From: Gammaproteobacteria bacterium
Lineage (GTDB): Bacteria; Pseudomonadota; Gammaproteobacteria; HK1
Direction of reading: 5' to 3'
NCBI GenBank assembly: GCA_012103455.1
Contig: WLWT01000001.1
Location: forward strand, 2,094,001-2,158,000
Length of the DNA stretch: 64,000 bases
In this document: one piece after another, positions 27,887 through 36,583 of the stretch
Layout of the letters: each line of letters starts with the position of its first letter
Numbering within the stretch: the stretch's first letter is position 1
Position numbers and translations under genes: made by a program
Notes under the pieces: generated by a model
What the model was told of the DNA's origin: nothing
What the model saw: only the letters and a program-made list of their open reading frames with translations
Databases searched by the model: none

Positions 27887-28939
27887 TTATTGAGCATCGA
27901 CCTTCATTACTGTTTTTGGGAGAAGCTCTACCAATGAGGTATTTGTACCAGTTGATTGGTTTCTTGATGCTCTGACGTAGCCAGTATCTTGTGGAGAGAA
28001 AATACATGACGATGCATGGTTTAGGACTATATCTCTGTTTTCTTCTTCTTTTGCTGCGTCTGTAAGTGCTTTAAATGTAAGCAATGCATTTTGTCTATGT
28101 TTGTTCAATATGGCGTTATGCTTATGGGAAAGAAAATTTCTTGCTGATAAAAACAACATATACGCAATAACGCCAAATATTAGCACCTTACTTGTTACAA
28201 GCTGGATTGATTGATATGTGTCTGATGGATCTAGACCAGGCACCTTGTGTATAAACAGGCTACCCACAGAATAAACACCTAGGCCAATAGCAAGTTTTGT
28301 GGTTCTTGATCTCCATGTTTCTGCGTTTGCCTCATGCTTCTCCGCTTCTTCCTTGAAATGATGTGCTTGCTGTGAAACACCTTGCTCTGCTGCTACACTT
28401 CTTATTTCGTCAAGAATGTTCTTGGCTGTATTTTTATGCGCTTCCATTTCCTTGTCGAAATCATCAGCTTTATTCTTTATCGATTGAAGCGTGGCTCTTG
28501 CTTGGCTATCTAATCGCTGAAAATCTGCCGCACGATGCAATGAATAGGAAATGAATGGATGTAGTGCTTGAAATGCAGGTTGATATGCATCATTTATTTG
28601 CTTGATTATGCTATTTCTTGCATTTTGCGGATTTTGCTGTGCCGCTTTGAACTCCAACGCTTTGGAAAATAGTTGGTAATTATTATTTGCATTGTCGCGG
28701 ATTACGCCAAGCGTTTGATCAGGAAAACCTTGAAGTGCTGCAACTGATAAGCGTTGATATAACTCGATCAGAAGTTCTGCTGGTTTAACCGCTTCTGCAA
28801 AATGCAATTCACTTCCAAGTTCACTCTCTCTCGGTAAGCTAGAAACATCAAACTTTTGAATTCGTTCAAGAGATTCAGTTGCTTCTTGCAGCAATTTTTC
28901 TGTGTTGATCGTCACTTTTCTTCCTTTGGTGTTTTTCAA
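27887..28939 (-). CDS. Hypothetical two-TM coiled-coil protein (integron cassette)
   Basis: A 350-residue protein of unknown family. The first 215 residues are helical and charged, with coiled-coil character around KNKADDFDKEMEAHKNTAKN. Two hydrophobic segments follow (LAIGLGVYSVGSLFI and VLIFGVIAYMLFLSA), then a polar tail of about 85 residues. The start codon lies two bases from the attI core at 28941-28947, so this is the first-position cassette of that site. A membrane-anchored coiled-coil architecture is compatible with a defence or stress role, but nothing specific can be claimed. Confidence 0.75.
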   Translation of the reverse strand: MKNTKGRKVTINTEKLLQEATESLERIQKFDVSSLPRESELGSELHFAEAVKPAELLIELYQRLSVAALQGFPDQTLGVIRDNANNNYQLFSKALEFKAAQQNPQNARNSIIKQINDAYQPAFQALHPFISYSLHRAADFQRLDSQARATLQSIKNKADDFDKEMEAHKNTAKNILDEIRSVAAEQGVSQQAHHFKEEAEKHEANAETWRSRTTKLAIGLGVYSVGSLFIHKVPGLDPSDTYQSIQLVTSKVLIFGVIAYMLFLSARNFLSHKHNAILNKHRQNALLTFKALTDAAKEEENRDIVLNHASSCIFSPQDTGYVRASRNQSTGTNTSLVELLPKTVMKVDAQ

Positions 28940-28940
28940 A

Positions 28941-29019
28941 ATCTAACAGTGTATTAGACGGATATGGAATATGCTGCGCTAGGCAGAGGCTGTCTATTGC
29001 AGTATATTCTTGATTAACC
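28941..29019 (-). other. attI-like site 3
   Basis: Minus-strand version of the block at 6694: GGTTAATCAAGAATATACTG, AGACAGCCTCTGCCTAG, CATATCCGTCTAATACACTG and core GTTAGAT (28941-28947). Cassettes lie to its left; the intI start lies to its right, the usual divergent layout of an integron. Confidence 0.7.
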
Positions 29020-29047
29020 TGAGTAACCACATATCATCACTTCTCAG

Positions 29048-29085
29048 ATGAACGCCCCGTCCAATTGGCACAAATACCTTAAGAG
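29048..29085 (+). pseudogene. Integron integrase start, cut by MITE-1
   Basis: Twelve codons (MNAPSNWHKYLK) from the ATG at 29048, then MITE-1. The sequence matches the intI relics at 26568 and 44613. It diverges from attI-like site 3, as expected of intI. Confidence 0.65.
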
Positions 29086-29221
29086 TACCTCTAAAAATAC
29101 ACTTTTTCCGCGATTGCGGCGTCAGCGCCGTGCTCGAATCTTCAGGTATGAGCTATACACTGCGGTTGCGCGCGGTGCTTTCTTGCACTCACGGAACAAT
29201 GACTATTTTTAGCAGCTGCCC
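29083..29221 (+). repeat. MITE-1 copy 9, in intI
   Basis: Left end GAGTACCTCT, right end GCAGCTGCCC. It is inserted after codon 12 of intI. The identical position in the unit copies at 44648 and 50571 shows that the insertion preceded the amplification. Confidence 0.9.
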
Positions 29222-29434
29222 GGTAGTCGATTACTGACACTACGGGCCGGTTTTCCCTCCTGGATTTCGCTCGGGCTGACTGCGGACTGGGCTAGCATCC
29301 AACATTTCACTCAGGTAGTTGCTGTCCCAAGTAGTTGCTGCCCGGTTCTACCACCTTTTGAGTACCATGGGTTTCGAGTGATGAACGGGTCTTCACCGGC
29401 AATGCACGCAGTTGGCTTGCGGGCGCGGTGAATC

Positions 29435-29451
29435 GTGCATACGGTATGCAC
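29435..29451. promoter_or_regulatory. Palindromic operator-like site before glxB (copy 1)
   Basis: A perfect 8-1-8 palindrome, GTGCATAC-G-GTATGCAC, 22 bp before the glxB start. It is preserved in all three unit copies. The form fits a dimeric regulator such as a GntR-type protein; the regulator itself is not in the window. Confidence 0.55.
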
Positions 29452-29473
29452 AACTCAGTGCGGAGAAGAGACG

Positions 29474-30418
29474 ATGTGTGGAATCGCGGGGCGCATCCTC
29501 ACGGCGCCGGGGCGCGTCGGCAACGACTTGGTCGAGTTGATGGATGCGCAGGCACACCGGGGCGCCGACAGCACTGGCTTCGCCATCTACGGGCCGCCAC
29601 GCGCACGCGGCTTCGTAGTGCGTGGCATGGGCTTCGAGCGGCACCGCTTAGCCGGTGATATGGAGACGTTTCGCGCCCTGCTGAAGGAGCATGGTGCCGA
29701 TTTCCTGGCCGAGCCTACTTTTGTCATGGATCATGCAGCCCATTACTGTGCCCGGTTGGTGGTGAGCGAGCCGCGGGATGTGGCGCGCTGGATCGATGAT
29801 GTCGATACTCACCTCGGCACTTTCGAAGTGCAGTCTTGCGGGCGTTCACTCGAGATCATCAAGGATGTAGGGGGCGCTATTGCTGTGGCGGACAAACACG
29901 GTGTGCGCGATCTCATAGGTACCCACGGCTTGGGCCACGCCCGCCTGGCCACGGAGAGCAGTGTGTTGCCCAACGCCAGTCATCCGTTCTGGGCGCGGCC
30001 GTTTCCCGACACCGCTATTGTTCATAACGGCCAGATCACCAACTATTTCCTGTGGCGTGACGATCTCACGCGCGCCGGTTACCGGTTCTTGACCGAGAAT
30101 GACAGCGAACTCATCGCTGTGTGGGTGTCGGATCAGATTAAACGCGGCCTCACCCTGGCGCAGGCGCTGCGGCGTTCCATCGTGGCAATCGATGGCGTGT
30201 TCACCTACCTCATCGCGCGGTTGGAAGGCATTGGCCTCGCCAAGGATCGCTTTGCCATGAAACCGCTGGTGGTCATCGAGCGCGATGCACAATGGGCTGG
30301 CGCCACCGAAGAGCAGGCCGTGCGGCGTATCTACCCCGGCGAATGCGATGTCGTCAATTACGACGGCCCGGCATTGACGCAGATCTGGAACGTGGGCAAG
30401 CGGAGTTTGGCCGCGTGA
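29474..30418 (+). CDS. glxB: Class II glutamine amidotransferase-like subunit (GlxB/MgsA-like), copy 1
   Basis: 314 residues from the ATG at 29474, chosen because class II amidotransferases need Cys directly after Met (M-C-G-I-A-G). GGAGAAGAG precedes it. The Ntn-hydrolase pattern continues with AHRGADSTGFA (residues 32-42), GHARLATESS and NGQITNY, FLTENDSELIA and IDGVFTYLIA. It matches the glutaminase-like subunit of three-part glutamate synthases (GlxB of rhizobia, MgsA of N-methylglutamate synthase). It should transfer an amide or methylamine group from an N-substituted glutamine to the synthase subunit encoded two genes later. Copy 3 differs at two residues. Confidence 0.85.
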   Translation: MCGIAGRILTAPGRVGNDLVELMDAQAHRGADSTGFAIYGPPRARGFVVRGMGFERHRLAGDMETFRALLKEHGADFLAEPTFVMDHAAHYCARLVVSEPRDVARWIDDVDTHLGTFEVQSCGRSLEIIKDVGGAIAVADKHGVRDLIGTHGLGHARLATESSVLPNASHPFWARPFPDTAIVHNGQITNYFLWRDDLTRAGYRFLTENDSELIAVWVSDQIKRGLTLAQALRRSIVAIDGVFTYLIARLEGIGLAKDRFAMKPLVVIERDAQWAGATEEQAVRRIYPGECDVVNYDGPALTQIWNVGKRSLAA

Positions 30419-30446
30419 GTGCTGTTGTGCGTGAGCGCCGGCGCCG

Positions 30447-31157
30447 GTGAGTCAAGTCGCCCCGGTGAGTCAAGTCGTCATTGAGGCGGGTGGGCGTCAC
30501 ATCCGCGAGATCAACCAAGACATTCAAGCCGCCGTCCGGGCGGGCGCCGCCGTGGAGGTGAGCAATACCTTGTCCCGGCACAACTTAGGCATCGGCTTGC
30601 CGGCGCACGCCCAGGTCCACTTCGCCGGCAGTGTCGGTTATTACTGTGGCGGGCTCAATAACGGCGCGCATCTCACCATCGAGCGCAATGCCGGTTGGGG
30701 TTTGGCGGAAGGTATGTCCCGCGGTCATGTGACGGTATACGGTTATGCCGGCATGTCGGCGGGCGCCGCCATGACCGGTGGCACCATCCACGTGCGAGGT
30801 GACGCCGGCCCGCGCTGCGGCGTGGCGATGAAGGGTGGCCATATCGTCGTGGAAGGGAAGATCGGTTATCAGTCCGGCTTCATGGCGCATCGTGGCAAGC
30901 TCATCGCTCTAGGCGGTGCTGGCGCAGCCTGTGCCGACGCACTGTGGCAGGGCGAGGTATGGGTGGCCGGCGCTATCGAGAGCCTCGGTGTGGACGTCAA
31001 CGTGATCGAGCCTACTGCGGAGGAAGTGGCGCAAGTCGATGCCATTTTAGAGCCCCTCGGATTGGTGGATACGGGGCGAGCATGGCGTAAGCTGATCAGC
31101 GCTCAACGCCTTTGGTATTTCGAAAGCAGGGATGCGAAATCGTGGTTGATGATATGA
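30447..31157 (+). CDS. glxC: GXGXG-domain subunit of glutamate-synthase-like enzyme (GlxC/MgsB-like), copy 1
   Basis: A 236-residue protein equivalent to the C-terminal GXGXG beta-helix domain of glutamate synthase, seen as repeated turns: GSVGYYCGGLNNGAHLTI, GYAGMSAGAAMTGGTIHVRG, AGPRCGVAMKGGHIVVEG. Two in-frame GTG codons (30447 and 30465) lie in an 18-bp duplication, so either could start the protein. The stop overlaps the next start (ATGA at 31154-31157). It forms a structural part of the GlxBCD complex. The protein of copy 3 is identical. Confidence 0.85.
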   Translation: MSQVAPVSQVVIEAGGRHIREINQDIQAAVRAGAAVEVSNTLSRHNLGIGLPAHAQVHFAGSVGYYCGGLNNGAHLTIERNAGWGLAEGMSRGHVTVYGYAGMSAGAAMTGGTIHVRGDAGPRCGVAMKGGHIVVEGKIGYQSGFMAHRGKLIALGGAGAACADALWQGEVWVAGAIESLGVDVNVIEPTAEEVAQVDAILEPLGLVDTGRAWRKLISAQRLWYFESRDAKSWLMI

Positions 31158-32563
31158 GTAAGCGGTACGAATACCCCTTCGAGATGGCTTCGGAGGCGGC
31201 GATCGGATTCGGCGATGGCGCTATCGCCGGGCGGCCCGCCGGTGTTCCCGGCTCTTATGATGAAGGCGGCTCCACCCGTTGGACACCGCAAGCGATAGCC
31301 GAAGTACAAGCACTGGCGCAATTGGGCCGCTACCAAGTGCGGGGCTATAACACGTTCAACCGGCGGCTGCCGACGTTCGACGATTTAACCTTTGTCCCCG
31401 CAACCATGACCCGCTTGCCGTTGGAGGGCTATAGGGAAAGCTGTGATACCACCACTGTGCTAGGCGCAGGACGTGGCATCGTCGAGCGGCCGGTCGCACT
31501 CGACATCCCCATCTATATCGCCTCCATGTCTTTCGGCGCCCTATCGGCTGCGGCGAAGGCGTCGCTCGGTTACGGCGCCTCCAAGGTGGGCACCATGACT
31601 TGCACCGGCGAGGGCGGCATGCTGGAGGAAGAGCGCGAGGCTTCGCAGACCCTGCTCTATCAGATGTCGCCGGCCCGTTACCGCATCGATCTGGACCACA
31701 TCCGCCGTGCCGATGCCTTGGAATTGGTCGTTGGCCAAGGGGCGAAACCGGGTACGGGCGGATTACTCCTGGGGATGAAAGTCAGCCCGCGGGTCTCGGC
31801 TATGCGCACCCTCCCCGAGGGTGTGGATCAACGCTCCACCATCCGGCATCCGGATTTTCTAGGCGCCGACGACTTAGCCGTCAAAGTGGAGGAGCTGCGT
31901 ATCGCCACCGATTACCAGGTGCCCATCTTCTTGAAAATGGGCGCCACGCGGCCGCGCTTCGATGTAGCCATCGCCGCCAAAGCCGGCGTGGACGTGGTGG
32001 TGGTTGACGGCGCCGAAGGCGGCACTGGCGCGTCGCCGGAGTTGCTGTTGAACCATACGGGCATTCCCACCATGAGCGCTATTCGGGCGGCCAGGGAAGC
32101 GCTCGATGAGTGTGGTATGACGGGCCAGGTGGATCTGATCGCCGCCGGTGGCATCCGCAGCGGTGTCGATGCGGCCAAATGCCTGGCGCTAGGCGCCGAT
32201 GCGGTGATGATCGGCAACGCCGCAATGATTGCGTTGGGCTGCAACTCACCGCGCTACGCCGCAGACTACGCTGAGTTGGGCACCTCGCCCGGGGCTTGCC
32301 ATCATTGTCATACGGGCCTTTGCCCGGTGGGCATCGCCACCCAGGACAGTGAGCTTGAAAGACGCATGCAGCCAGCGGCCGGCGCGGAGCGGGTGGCGCG
32401 GTTTTTGACCGCTATGACGATGGAGATCACCATGCTCGCCAAAGCCTGCGGCAAGTCATCGGTGCACAATCTGGAAGTCGAGGACCTGCGCGCTCTGTCG
32501 TTCGAGGCATCCGCTTTTACCGGCGTCAAGATGGCCGGCATTGACCGCGCTTTTAGCTGGTAG
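31154..32563 (+). CDS. glxD: FMN-binding glutamate-synthase-like subunit (GlxD/MgsC-like), copy 1
   Basis: 469 residues from the ATG at 31154, in ATGA overlap with glxC. It is the FMN/Fe-S catalytic domain of glutamate synthases: GTMTCTGEGGM and SPARYRID early, KPGTGGLLLGMKVS, VVVDGAEGGTGASPE (FMN phosphate region), DLIAAGGIRSGVDAAKCLAL, then the Fe-S cysteines in GACHHCHTGLCPVGIATQ (about residues 381-398). It would reduce the imine formed from 2-oxoglutarate and ammonia or methylamine to (N-methyl)glutamate. The copy 3 protein is identical, with a few silent base differences. Confidence 0.87.
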   Translation: MSKRYEYPFEMASEAAIGFGDGAIAGRPAGVPGSYDEGGSTRWTPQAIAEVQALAQLGRYQVRGYNTFNRRLPTFDDLTFVPATMTRLPLEGYRESCDTTTVLGAGRGIVERPVALDIPIYIASMSFGALSAAAKASLGYGASKVGTMTCTGEGGMLEEEREASQTLLYQMSPARYRIDLDHIRRADALELVVGQGAKPGTGGLLLGMKVSPRVSAMRTLPEGVDQRSTIRHPDFLGADDLAVKVEELRIATDYQVPIFLKMGATRPRFDVAIAAKAGVDVVVVDGAEGGTGASPELLLNHTGIPTMSAIRAAREALDECGMTGQVDLIAAGGIRSGVDAAKCLALGADAVMIGNAAMIALGCNSPRYAADYAELGTSPGACHHCHTGLCPVGIATQDSELERRMQPAAGAERVARFLTAMTMEITMLAKACGKSSVHNLEVEDLRALSFEASAFTGVKMAGIDRAFSW

Positions 32564-32935
32564 GCTTAAGTCTCAATGCTTGGCCGGCCTTGACTGTAGA
32601 CTGGCTGCTAATGAGAGCACTGGAGGAGGGAGGAGAATGTCAGGTCGAAGATCTTGCTGAAATAGTAGCCAAGAACGTCGGGGAAGACCGATTCAAGTAA
32701 CGTTTGACTGTGCAGGGTGCGATGGACCCTTTCTTTCTCGTCGAGCAACTTCAAAACTTTGTTCAACGTGGTACGCAATGCATCACGTTGCAACTGAATT
32801 AGCGGAGGTAGCTCTACCAAACGCTCCGTATGGTGCCAGTCGTCGTCCATAACTGTGAACAGTTTGAATCCGAACTGGGACAGAGTGGAACGAACGATGA
32901 CATTCGAAGCGGTCTTCTTGTTCTCTTTCCTCTTA

Positions 32936-33822
32936 GAACCTGTTCAAGATCTGACGATTTTGGACATCTGACCTAAGCTATTGTTATCCATAGTCATAGC
33001 GGCTGCGAAGGCAATGACAGACGAGCGAATCTACCCGAGTGACCTATCTCGCCAACAGTTCGAGAAAGTTAGACCGATCCTGGAGGCGGCGCGTCGGCGA
33101 ACCAAGCCAAGGCAACTCGATCTCTATCACGTGTTCAACGCAGTGTTGTACCTGCTGAAGACCGGCTGCCAATGGCGCATGTTGCCCAACGAGTATCCAA
33201 AGTGGCGAAGTGTGCATGAGTATTTCACTATCTGGCGGCAATCGTCCCCAGAAGACTCTTGCAGCGCCTTGGACAAGGCGTTAAAAAAATGGGTTGGCGA
33301 GGCCCGCAAATCCCAGGGGCGCAGTGGCAAAACCAGCCTGATCATCGTTGATGCACAGAGCGTGAAGAACACAGACAGTGCAAACCACAAAGGTTATGAC
33401 GCAGGCAAGAAGACTTCTGGTATCAAGCGGCACATAGCTGTGGACACTCAGGGATTGGTGCACGCTGCTTTTGTGACCACGGCAAATGTCACTGATCGAG
33501 CTGGGGCACTGGCCGCACTTGCTGCTCAAGCAGATGGGCGCCTCTCGGAGGTTAGGTGTGTAGTGGGCGATGGCGGGTACACGGGGATGGCTTTCGCTGG
33601 CGAAGTGCTGAGATTAATCGGAGCGAACGTCGAAATTATCAAACGCTCGGACACGGGTCGTTTTGCCGTCCTCCCGAAGAGGTGGGTTGTCGAGCGAACC
33701 TTCTCATGGTTTGAGAAAAACCGCCGGTTGTGGAAAAACTGTGAGCGGCTAATCGAAAGCTCGTTGGGCATGATGCTACTTGCAAATATTGCGCTGTTGC
33801 TTCGGAGATCTTGAACAGGCTC
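32936..33822 (+). mobile_element. IS5-family element (IS1031-like)
   Basis: 887 bp with ends GAACCTGTTCAAGATCT and AGATCTTGAACAGGCTC (one mismatch) and a TTA duplication (32933-32935, 33823-33825), matching the TNA target of the IS1031 group. It appears intact and recent. Confidence 0.88.
33014..33814 (+). CDS. IS5-family transposase
   Basis: An intact 266-residue transposase from the ATG at 33014 (MTDERIYPSDLS). It has the N-terminal DUF4096-like part (LLKTGCQWRMLPNEYPKW) and the DDE domain: Asp in LIIVDAQSVKNT, Asp in CVVGDGGYTG and Glu in VVERTFSWFEKNRRLWKN. No frameshift or stop is present, so this is probably one of the few active transposases in the window. The frame is open further upstream to 32981 without a better start. 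Confidence 0.9.
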   Translation: MTDERIYPSDLSRQQFEKVRPILEAARRRTKPRQLDLYHVFNAVLYLLKTGCQWRMLPNEYPKWRSVHEYFTIWRQSSPEDSCSALDKALKKWVGEARKSQGRSGKTSLIIVDAQSVKNTDSANHKGYDAGKKTSGIKRHIAVDTQGLVHAAFVTTANVTDRAGALAALAAQADGRLSEVRCVVGDGGYTGMAFAGEVLRLIGANVEIIKRSDTGRFAVLPKRWVVERTFSWFEKNRRLWKNCERLIESSLGMMLLANIALLLRRS

Positions 33823-33940
33823 TTAGAAGGGCATCCGATAGAACTGCTTCTCAGCTCTCGAATCAACGGCACAATCGGTGACGAGGCTGGCTTCAATTTG
33901 AGAGCATGACAAATTGTTTGCACGGCATCTTGCTGGGCTA

Positions 33941-35087
33941 GATAAGTGATCCGAAATCCCCTACACCTTGGCCAAGGCATGGTTATTTCCGGGGAACGGT
34001 TGCACGACTTCGAAGAATCTCGTGATACGGGAAGCCAGTTCAACGAATGTTGTGCAACGGTGATTTCAAGTGATGGTGTCGTGCATGGTTTTGCACAGGC
34101 GCTCAATCGGGTTCACCCAGGGTGAATCTGTGGGCTGGAAGTAGAGGCGAAACTTCCGATTGGCATGGCGCCAACGTTGAGCCTGCTCACTTTTGTCAAT
34201 GATGGGGTTATCGAGCACCCATTGGCTTGGCTCGGCGATAGGTGGCGCGTATGGCCTCAAGGAGCTTGATGAACAGGGTGGTGTTCTTCACATGATGCTC
34301 CACCCCTACGAGCTGGCCGCTATGGGCATGCAAAGCGCCGGCAACATAGCGCTTTGGGTTGTGCCCGGGTGTCGGCCCGCCAAGTGGCTCTGCTCGTGGG
34401 ACCCAACACGCACCGATCGCGGATTGAAGTCGATATCGGCCTCATCGAGGTAGAACGTCTCATGAGGCGAGCGCCGGCGCAGCGCACGGGCGATGGCTCG
34501 CATCTTGCGGTTCTTGCTAGGGTCGCGACGAACCAGGACCGGGCGTGCACGGCGCCAGGCAAATCCCAGCCGGACCAGCAAGCGCCGTACCGTCGAGGAG
34601 TGGATGTCGCGCCCCGGTTGCCGCGTCACTTCTAAGGCCAACAACTGCGACGTCCAGTGCGTACGCAGGTCGCCGTAGTCCTGTGGCGAACCGCCCAGCC
34701 ACTCGTTGATTTTGTTCACCACTTCATGGGTCACAGTCCAGCCGCTCACGCCCTCGCGAGGCTGGGACCCGGCCCTCTTCGCCGTACGCCAGGTACCAAT
34801 CGCGCCAGCCCTGTACCGTCGAGCGGGCGGCGCACAGCAAATGCGCTGTGGCGCTCACGCTCTATCCGGTGTACCGATGAAGCAGAGCCACCGCCCTTCG
34901 AACAGGATCACGGTCCCGGGACCGCTGCACTGTGCGCGTCAATCGTCGGTGTGTGGGTCGGGGCATCGCCTGTATATTCATCCTCATCGGGTGACCTCTT
35001 CGGCGGCTAGATTGTGTAACAACTCCTACTGATCGCAGAAAGTCACCCGTTCTTTCTTCAAGTGATCGATATTTCGGAACAGCTATC
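33941..35087 (-). mobile_element. Degenerate IS630-family element (third type)
   Basis: 1147 bp with terminal repeats of the form TAGATAnnTGnTCCGAAAT and TA flanks (33939-33940, 35088-35089). It is inserted in the cassette gene 35312-32645. Different from IS630-I and IS630-II. Confidence 0.75.
33961..34987 (-). pseudogene. IS630-family transposase relic
   Basis: Pieces in several frames give an HTH N-terminus (TAHLLCAARSTVQGWRDWYL), then STVRRLLVRLGFAWRRARP, the first catalytic Asp in FYLDEADIDFNPR and the C-terminal DSPWVNPIERLCKTMHDTIT. Stops and frameshifts occur at more than two places. The likely original start is the ATG at 34987. Confidence 0.8.
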
Positions 35088-35318
35088 TAAGAGCAGCTGA
35101 AGGGCTCCGTAAACGTGCAGGTACTGTAATCCAATGTCTTGGATGGGACTGTGGCCCAGGTAGGCATCGAGAGCCAATTCCGTGTCACCAATGACATCAA
35201 GCGCACTACACAATACGTTCCAGTCTTCCGTGTGCTCAAGAAGCAAGCTCTGGAGTCGGCGCTTGTTGATTCGGTCGCGGATTGCTCCTTCGAGCTGAGC
35301 GATGCGTTCGGTCATGAG

Positions 35319-35393
35319 GCCCAACACCGTCAAGGCTCATCTGCCCCAGTGGAGCGTGGCGGAACTGGGGCCGGCTGGAGCCTATTGTTAGGC
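35319..35393 (-). other. attC site (PIN/antitoxin cassette a)
   Basis: On the minus strand: inverse core GCCTAAC, a stem based on GGCTCCAGCCGGCCCC, and core GTTGGGC. Length 75 bp. The tail KPNNRLQPAP of the antitoxin frame is a translation of this site, a common sign of an ORF running into attC. Confidence 0.75.
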
Positions 35394-35545
35394 TTTTGGG
35401 GTCCCCATATCGGGCGGTTAGACGCTGCCTGACGACGTGCCGCATCCTCGGCGATTGCTGTGATGTTTCCACCAAATCGGTCTGAGATTTCCACCCGAGC
35501 TTGGTGTATTTCCTCTATTACTGAGTCAGTCACTTTCGGTATCAT
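35330..35545 (-). CDS. Putative antitoxin of a PIN-domain toxin (cassette a)
   Basis: A 71-residue frame starting MIPKVTDSVIEEIHQARVEI. The first 50 residues resemble the antitoxin-like protein at 48146-47970 (DSVIEEIHQARVEISDRFGG against DPIVEEIRKYRAEHAARYDN). The last 25 residues come from the attC site. It overlaps the PIN gene end by 20 bp and is probably made with it. Confidence 0.6.
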   Translation of the reverse strand: MIPKVTDSVIEEIHQARVEISDRFGGNITAIAEDAARRQAASNRPIWGPQKPNNRLQPAPVPPRSTGADEP

Positions 35546-36011
35546 CGCTCAATAACTCCTCCGGGGTGCATATAATGGGGATAGAAATGCCCAATTTCAC
35601 AAATAGATCGTGAATTCGAGAAAGAATTCTTCCATTCGCAATATGCTTGCAGTTCCAAGTCAGCAAGAACCGTATTTGATGATGTGCAACAGTGGCAATA
35701 TGAAGCGCATCGACCTGTGCTTTTTCTGGTAACACACCAAGCGACATTATCTGGTCAGCGAGTATTGTAATTTCAGGTGTGTAGGGCAAGAGCGGAATAC
35801 CGTCAAGCAATGCCAGTCTTTCTGATGCCAGAATTGGATTTCCGGCAGAGGCTTCGTCAATTACATATTGCGAAATCACAAGATCATACTTTGGACGTTC
35901 GTGATCCCACCAATAGTGGGTCAATAGTTGTCGGGCGGCTGCTACGATTTGAGTACTTGGTCTCTGCCGCAGATAGCTAACAATCGATGTTTCGATGTAA
36001 ATCGTGTTCAT
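35526..36011 (-). CDS. PIN-domain toxin-like protein (cassette a)
   Basis: A 161-residue PIN-domain protein. It has the N-terminal acidic strand IYIETSIVSYL, a central acidic region and the C-terminal PEKAQVDALHIATVAHHQIR with FLLTWNCKHIAN, all typical of PIN ribonucleases of type II toxin systems. It precedes its putative antitoxin gene, and a paralogous pair is found at 48619-47970 in the other array. Start ATG 36011 lies 17 bases from an attC. Confidence 0.78.
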   Translation of the reverse strand: MNTIYIETSIVSYLRQRPSTQIVAAARQLLTHYWWDHERPKYDLVISQYVIDEASAGNPILASERLALLDGIPLLPYTPEITILADQIMSLGVLPEKAQVDALHIATVAHHQIRFLLTWNCKHIANGRILSRIHDLFVKLGISIPIICTPEELLSDDTESD

Positions 36012-36027
36012 ATCGACGATGTTTGCT

Positions 36028-36132
36028 GCCTAACGTTCCGGCTCAGGCGCCCGCCAAAGCGGCCCACCGAAACCGAAATCATACACTGAACTCGCGCCGC
36101 TTTGGCGGGTCGCCTGGAACCGCTTGTTAGGC
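36028..36132 (-). other. attC site (HicAB cassette)
   Basis: Inverse core GCCTAAC and core GTTAGGC on the minus strand, with a long stem (GCGCCCGCCAAAGCGGC against GCCGCTTTGGCGGGTCGC). Length 105 bp, the longest attC in the window. Confidence 0.85.
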
Positions 36133-36357
36133 GATATTCTCGGCCAAGTTCCTCCCCGCCGTAGGTGGTGGCAGTGGTCTTCCGTCCCGCTTCATAAGCG
36201 CAATCCATTCATCCACTATAGTACAAAGTTCTACGTAGACCTGTGCTTCATCGTCACCATGACAACATGGACCGATAATACCCGGACACTGACCAACGAA
36301 GCTTTGGTCTTCGTCGGACCATTCTACGATCTTAATATACCGGGCGCTTTCTTTCAT
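36127..36357 (-). CDS. hicB: HicB-like antitoxin (cassette)
   Basis: A 76-residue HicB-type protein: RYIKIVEWSDEDQSFVGQCP, then GDDEAQVYVELCTIVDEWI. HicB proteins bind and block the HicA mRNA interferase. It follows hicA with a 4-bp overlap and ends inside the inverse core of the attC. It lacks the usual C-terminal DNA-binding extension, as many short HicB proteins do. Confidence 0.75.
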   Translation of the reverse strand: MKESARYIKIVEWSDEDQSFVGQCPGIIGPCCHGDDEAQVYVELCTIVDEWIALMKRDGRPLPPPTAGRNLAENIA

Positions 36358-36548
36358 TTGTGCGACTCTTGAATTCTTCGTTTCACTTCACGTTCTTGAT
36401 AGGGTTTAGCATCTGCACCGAATTTTCCCGACAAAGTAACGCGTATCCCTTTGGAATGTTCAAAATTTCTATGGCTTCTTTTGCCGCCTCGATTAATAAA
36501 ACCCGCGTTTTCCAGGTCGCGGATCAGTTCTCTTATCTTCCGAGGCAT
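36354..36548 (-). CDS. hicA: HicA-like mRNA interferase toxin (cassette)
   Basis: A 64-residue double-stranded-RNA-binding-like fold protein: KIRELIRDLENAGFINRGGK, then RSHRNFEHSKGIRVTLSGK with the catalytic-type His. It is the first gene of the two-gene cassette and is coupled to hicB. Confidence 0.78.
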   Translation of the reverse strand: MPRKIRELIRDLENAGFINRGGKRSHRNFEHSKGIRVTLSGKFGADAKPYQEREVKRRIQESHK

Positions 36549-36583
36549 ATTTTAGTATAGATCGTTTTGGACCGTGTTTGATT

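Larger units (their letters stand above)
29023..32645 (+). repeat. Amplified intI::MITE-glxBCD unit, copy 1
   Basis: From the intI leader through MITE-1, a conserved 250-bp leader and glxB-glxC-glxD to codon 3-4 of the downstream glutamine-synthetase-like gene. It is nearly identical to copy 3 (50552-54122) and clearly similar to copy 2 (44583-47558). Homology to copy 3 stops sharply at 32645, after ATGTCAGGT. Confidence 0.9.
32645..35312 (-). pseudogene. Cassette gene of unknown function, broken by two ISs and cut at its 3' end
   Basis: Three exons-like pieces on the minus strand rejoin in one frame when both IS elements and their target duplications are removed: MTERIAQLEG...LHVYGALQLL (35312-35088), then LAQQDAVQTICHALKLK...IGCPSK (33938-33826), then RKENKKTASN...DVLGYYFSKIF (32935-32645). 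The restored protein has about 205 residues and no family that I recognise. The start lies seven bases after an attC core (35319-35325). At 32645 the gene is fused to the end of glx unit copy 1, so its true 3' end and attC are lost. Confidence 0.7.

Noticed and set aside
29474..32563. Ordinary ferredoxin- or NADPH-dependent glutamate synthase split into three genes
   Set aside because: The three-part GAT-II / GXGXG / FMN arrangement with a neighbouring glutamine-synthetase-like gene fits the Glx/Mgs group better; no GltD-type NADPH subunit is present.
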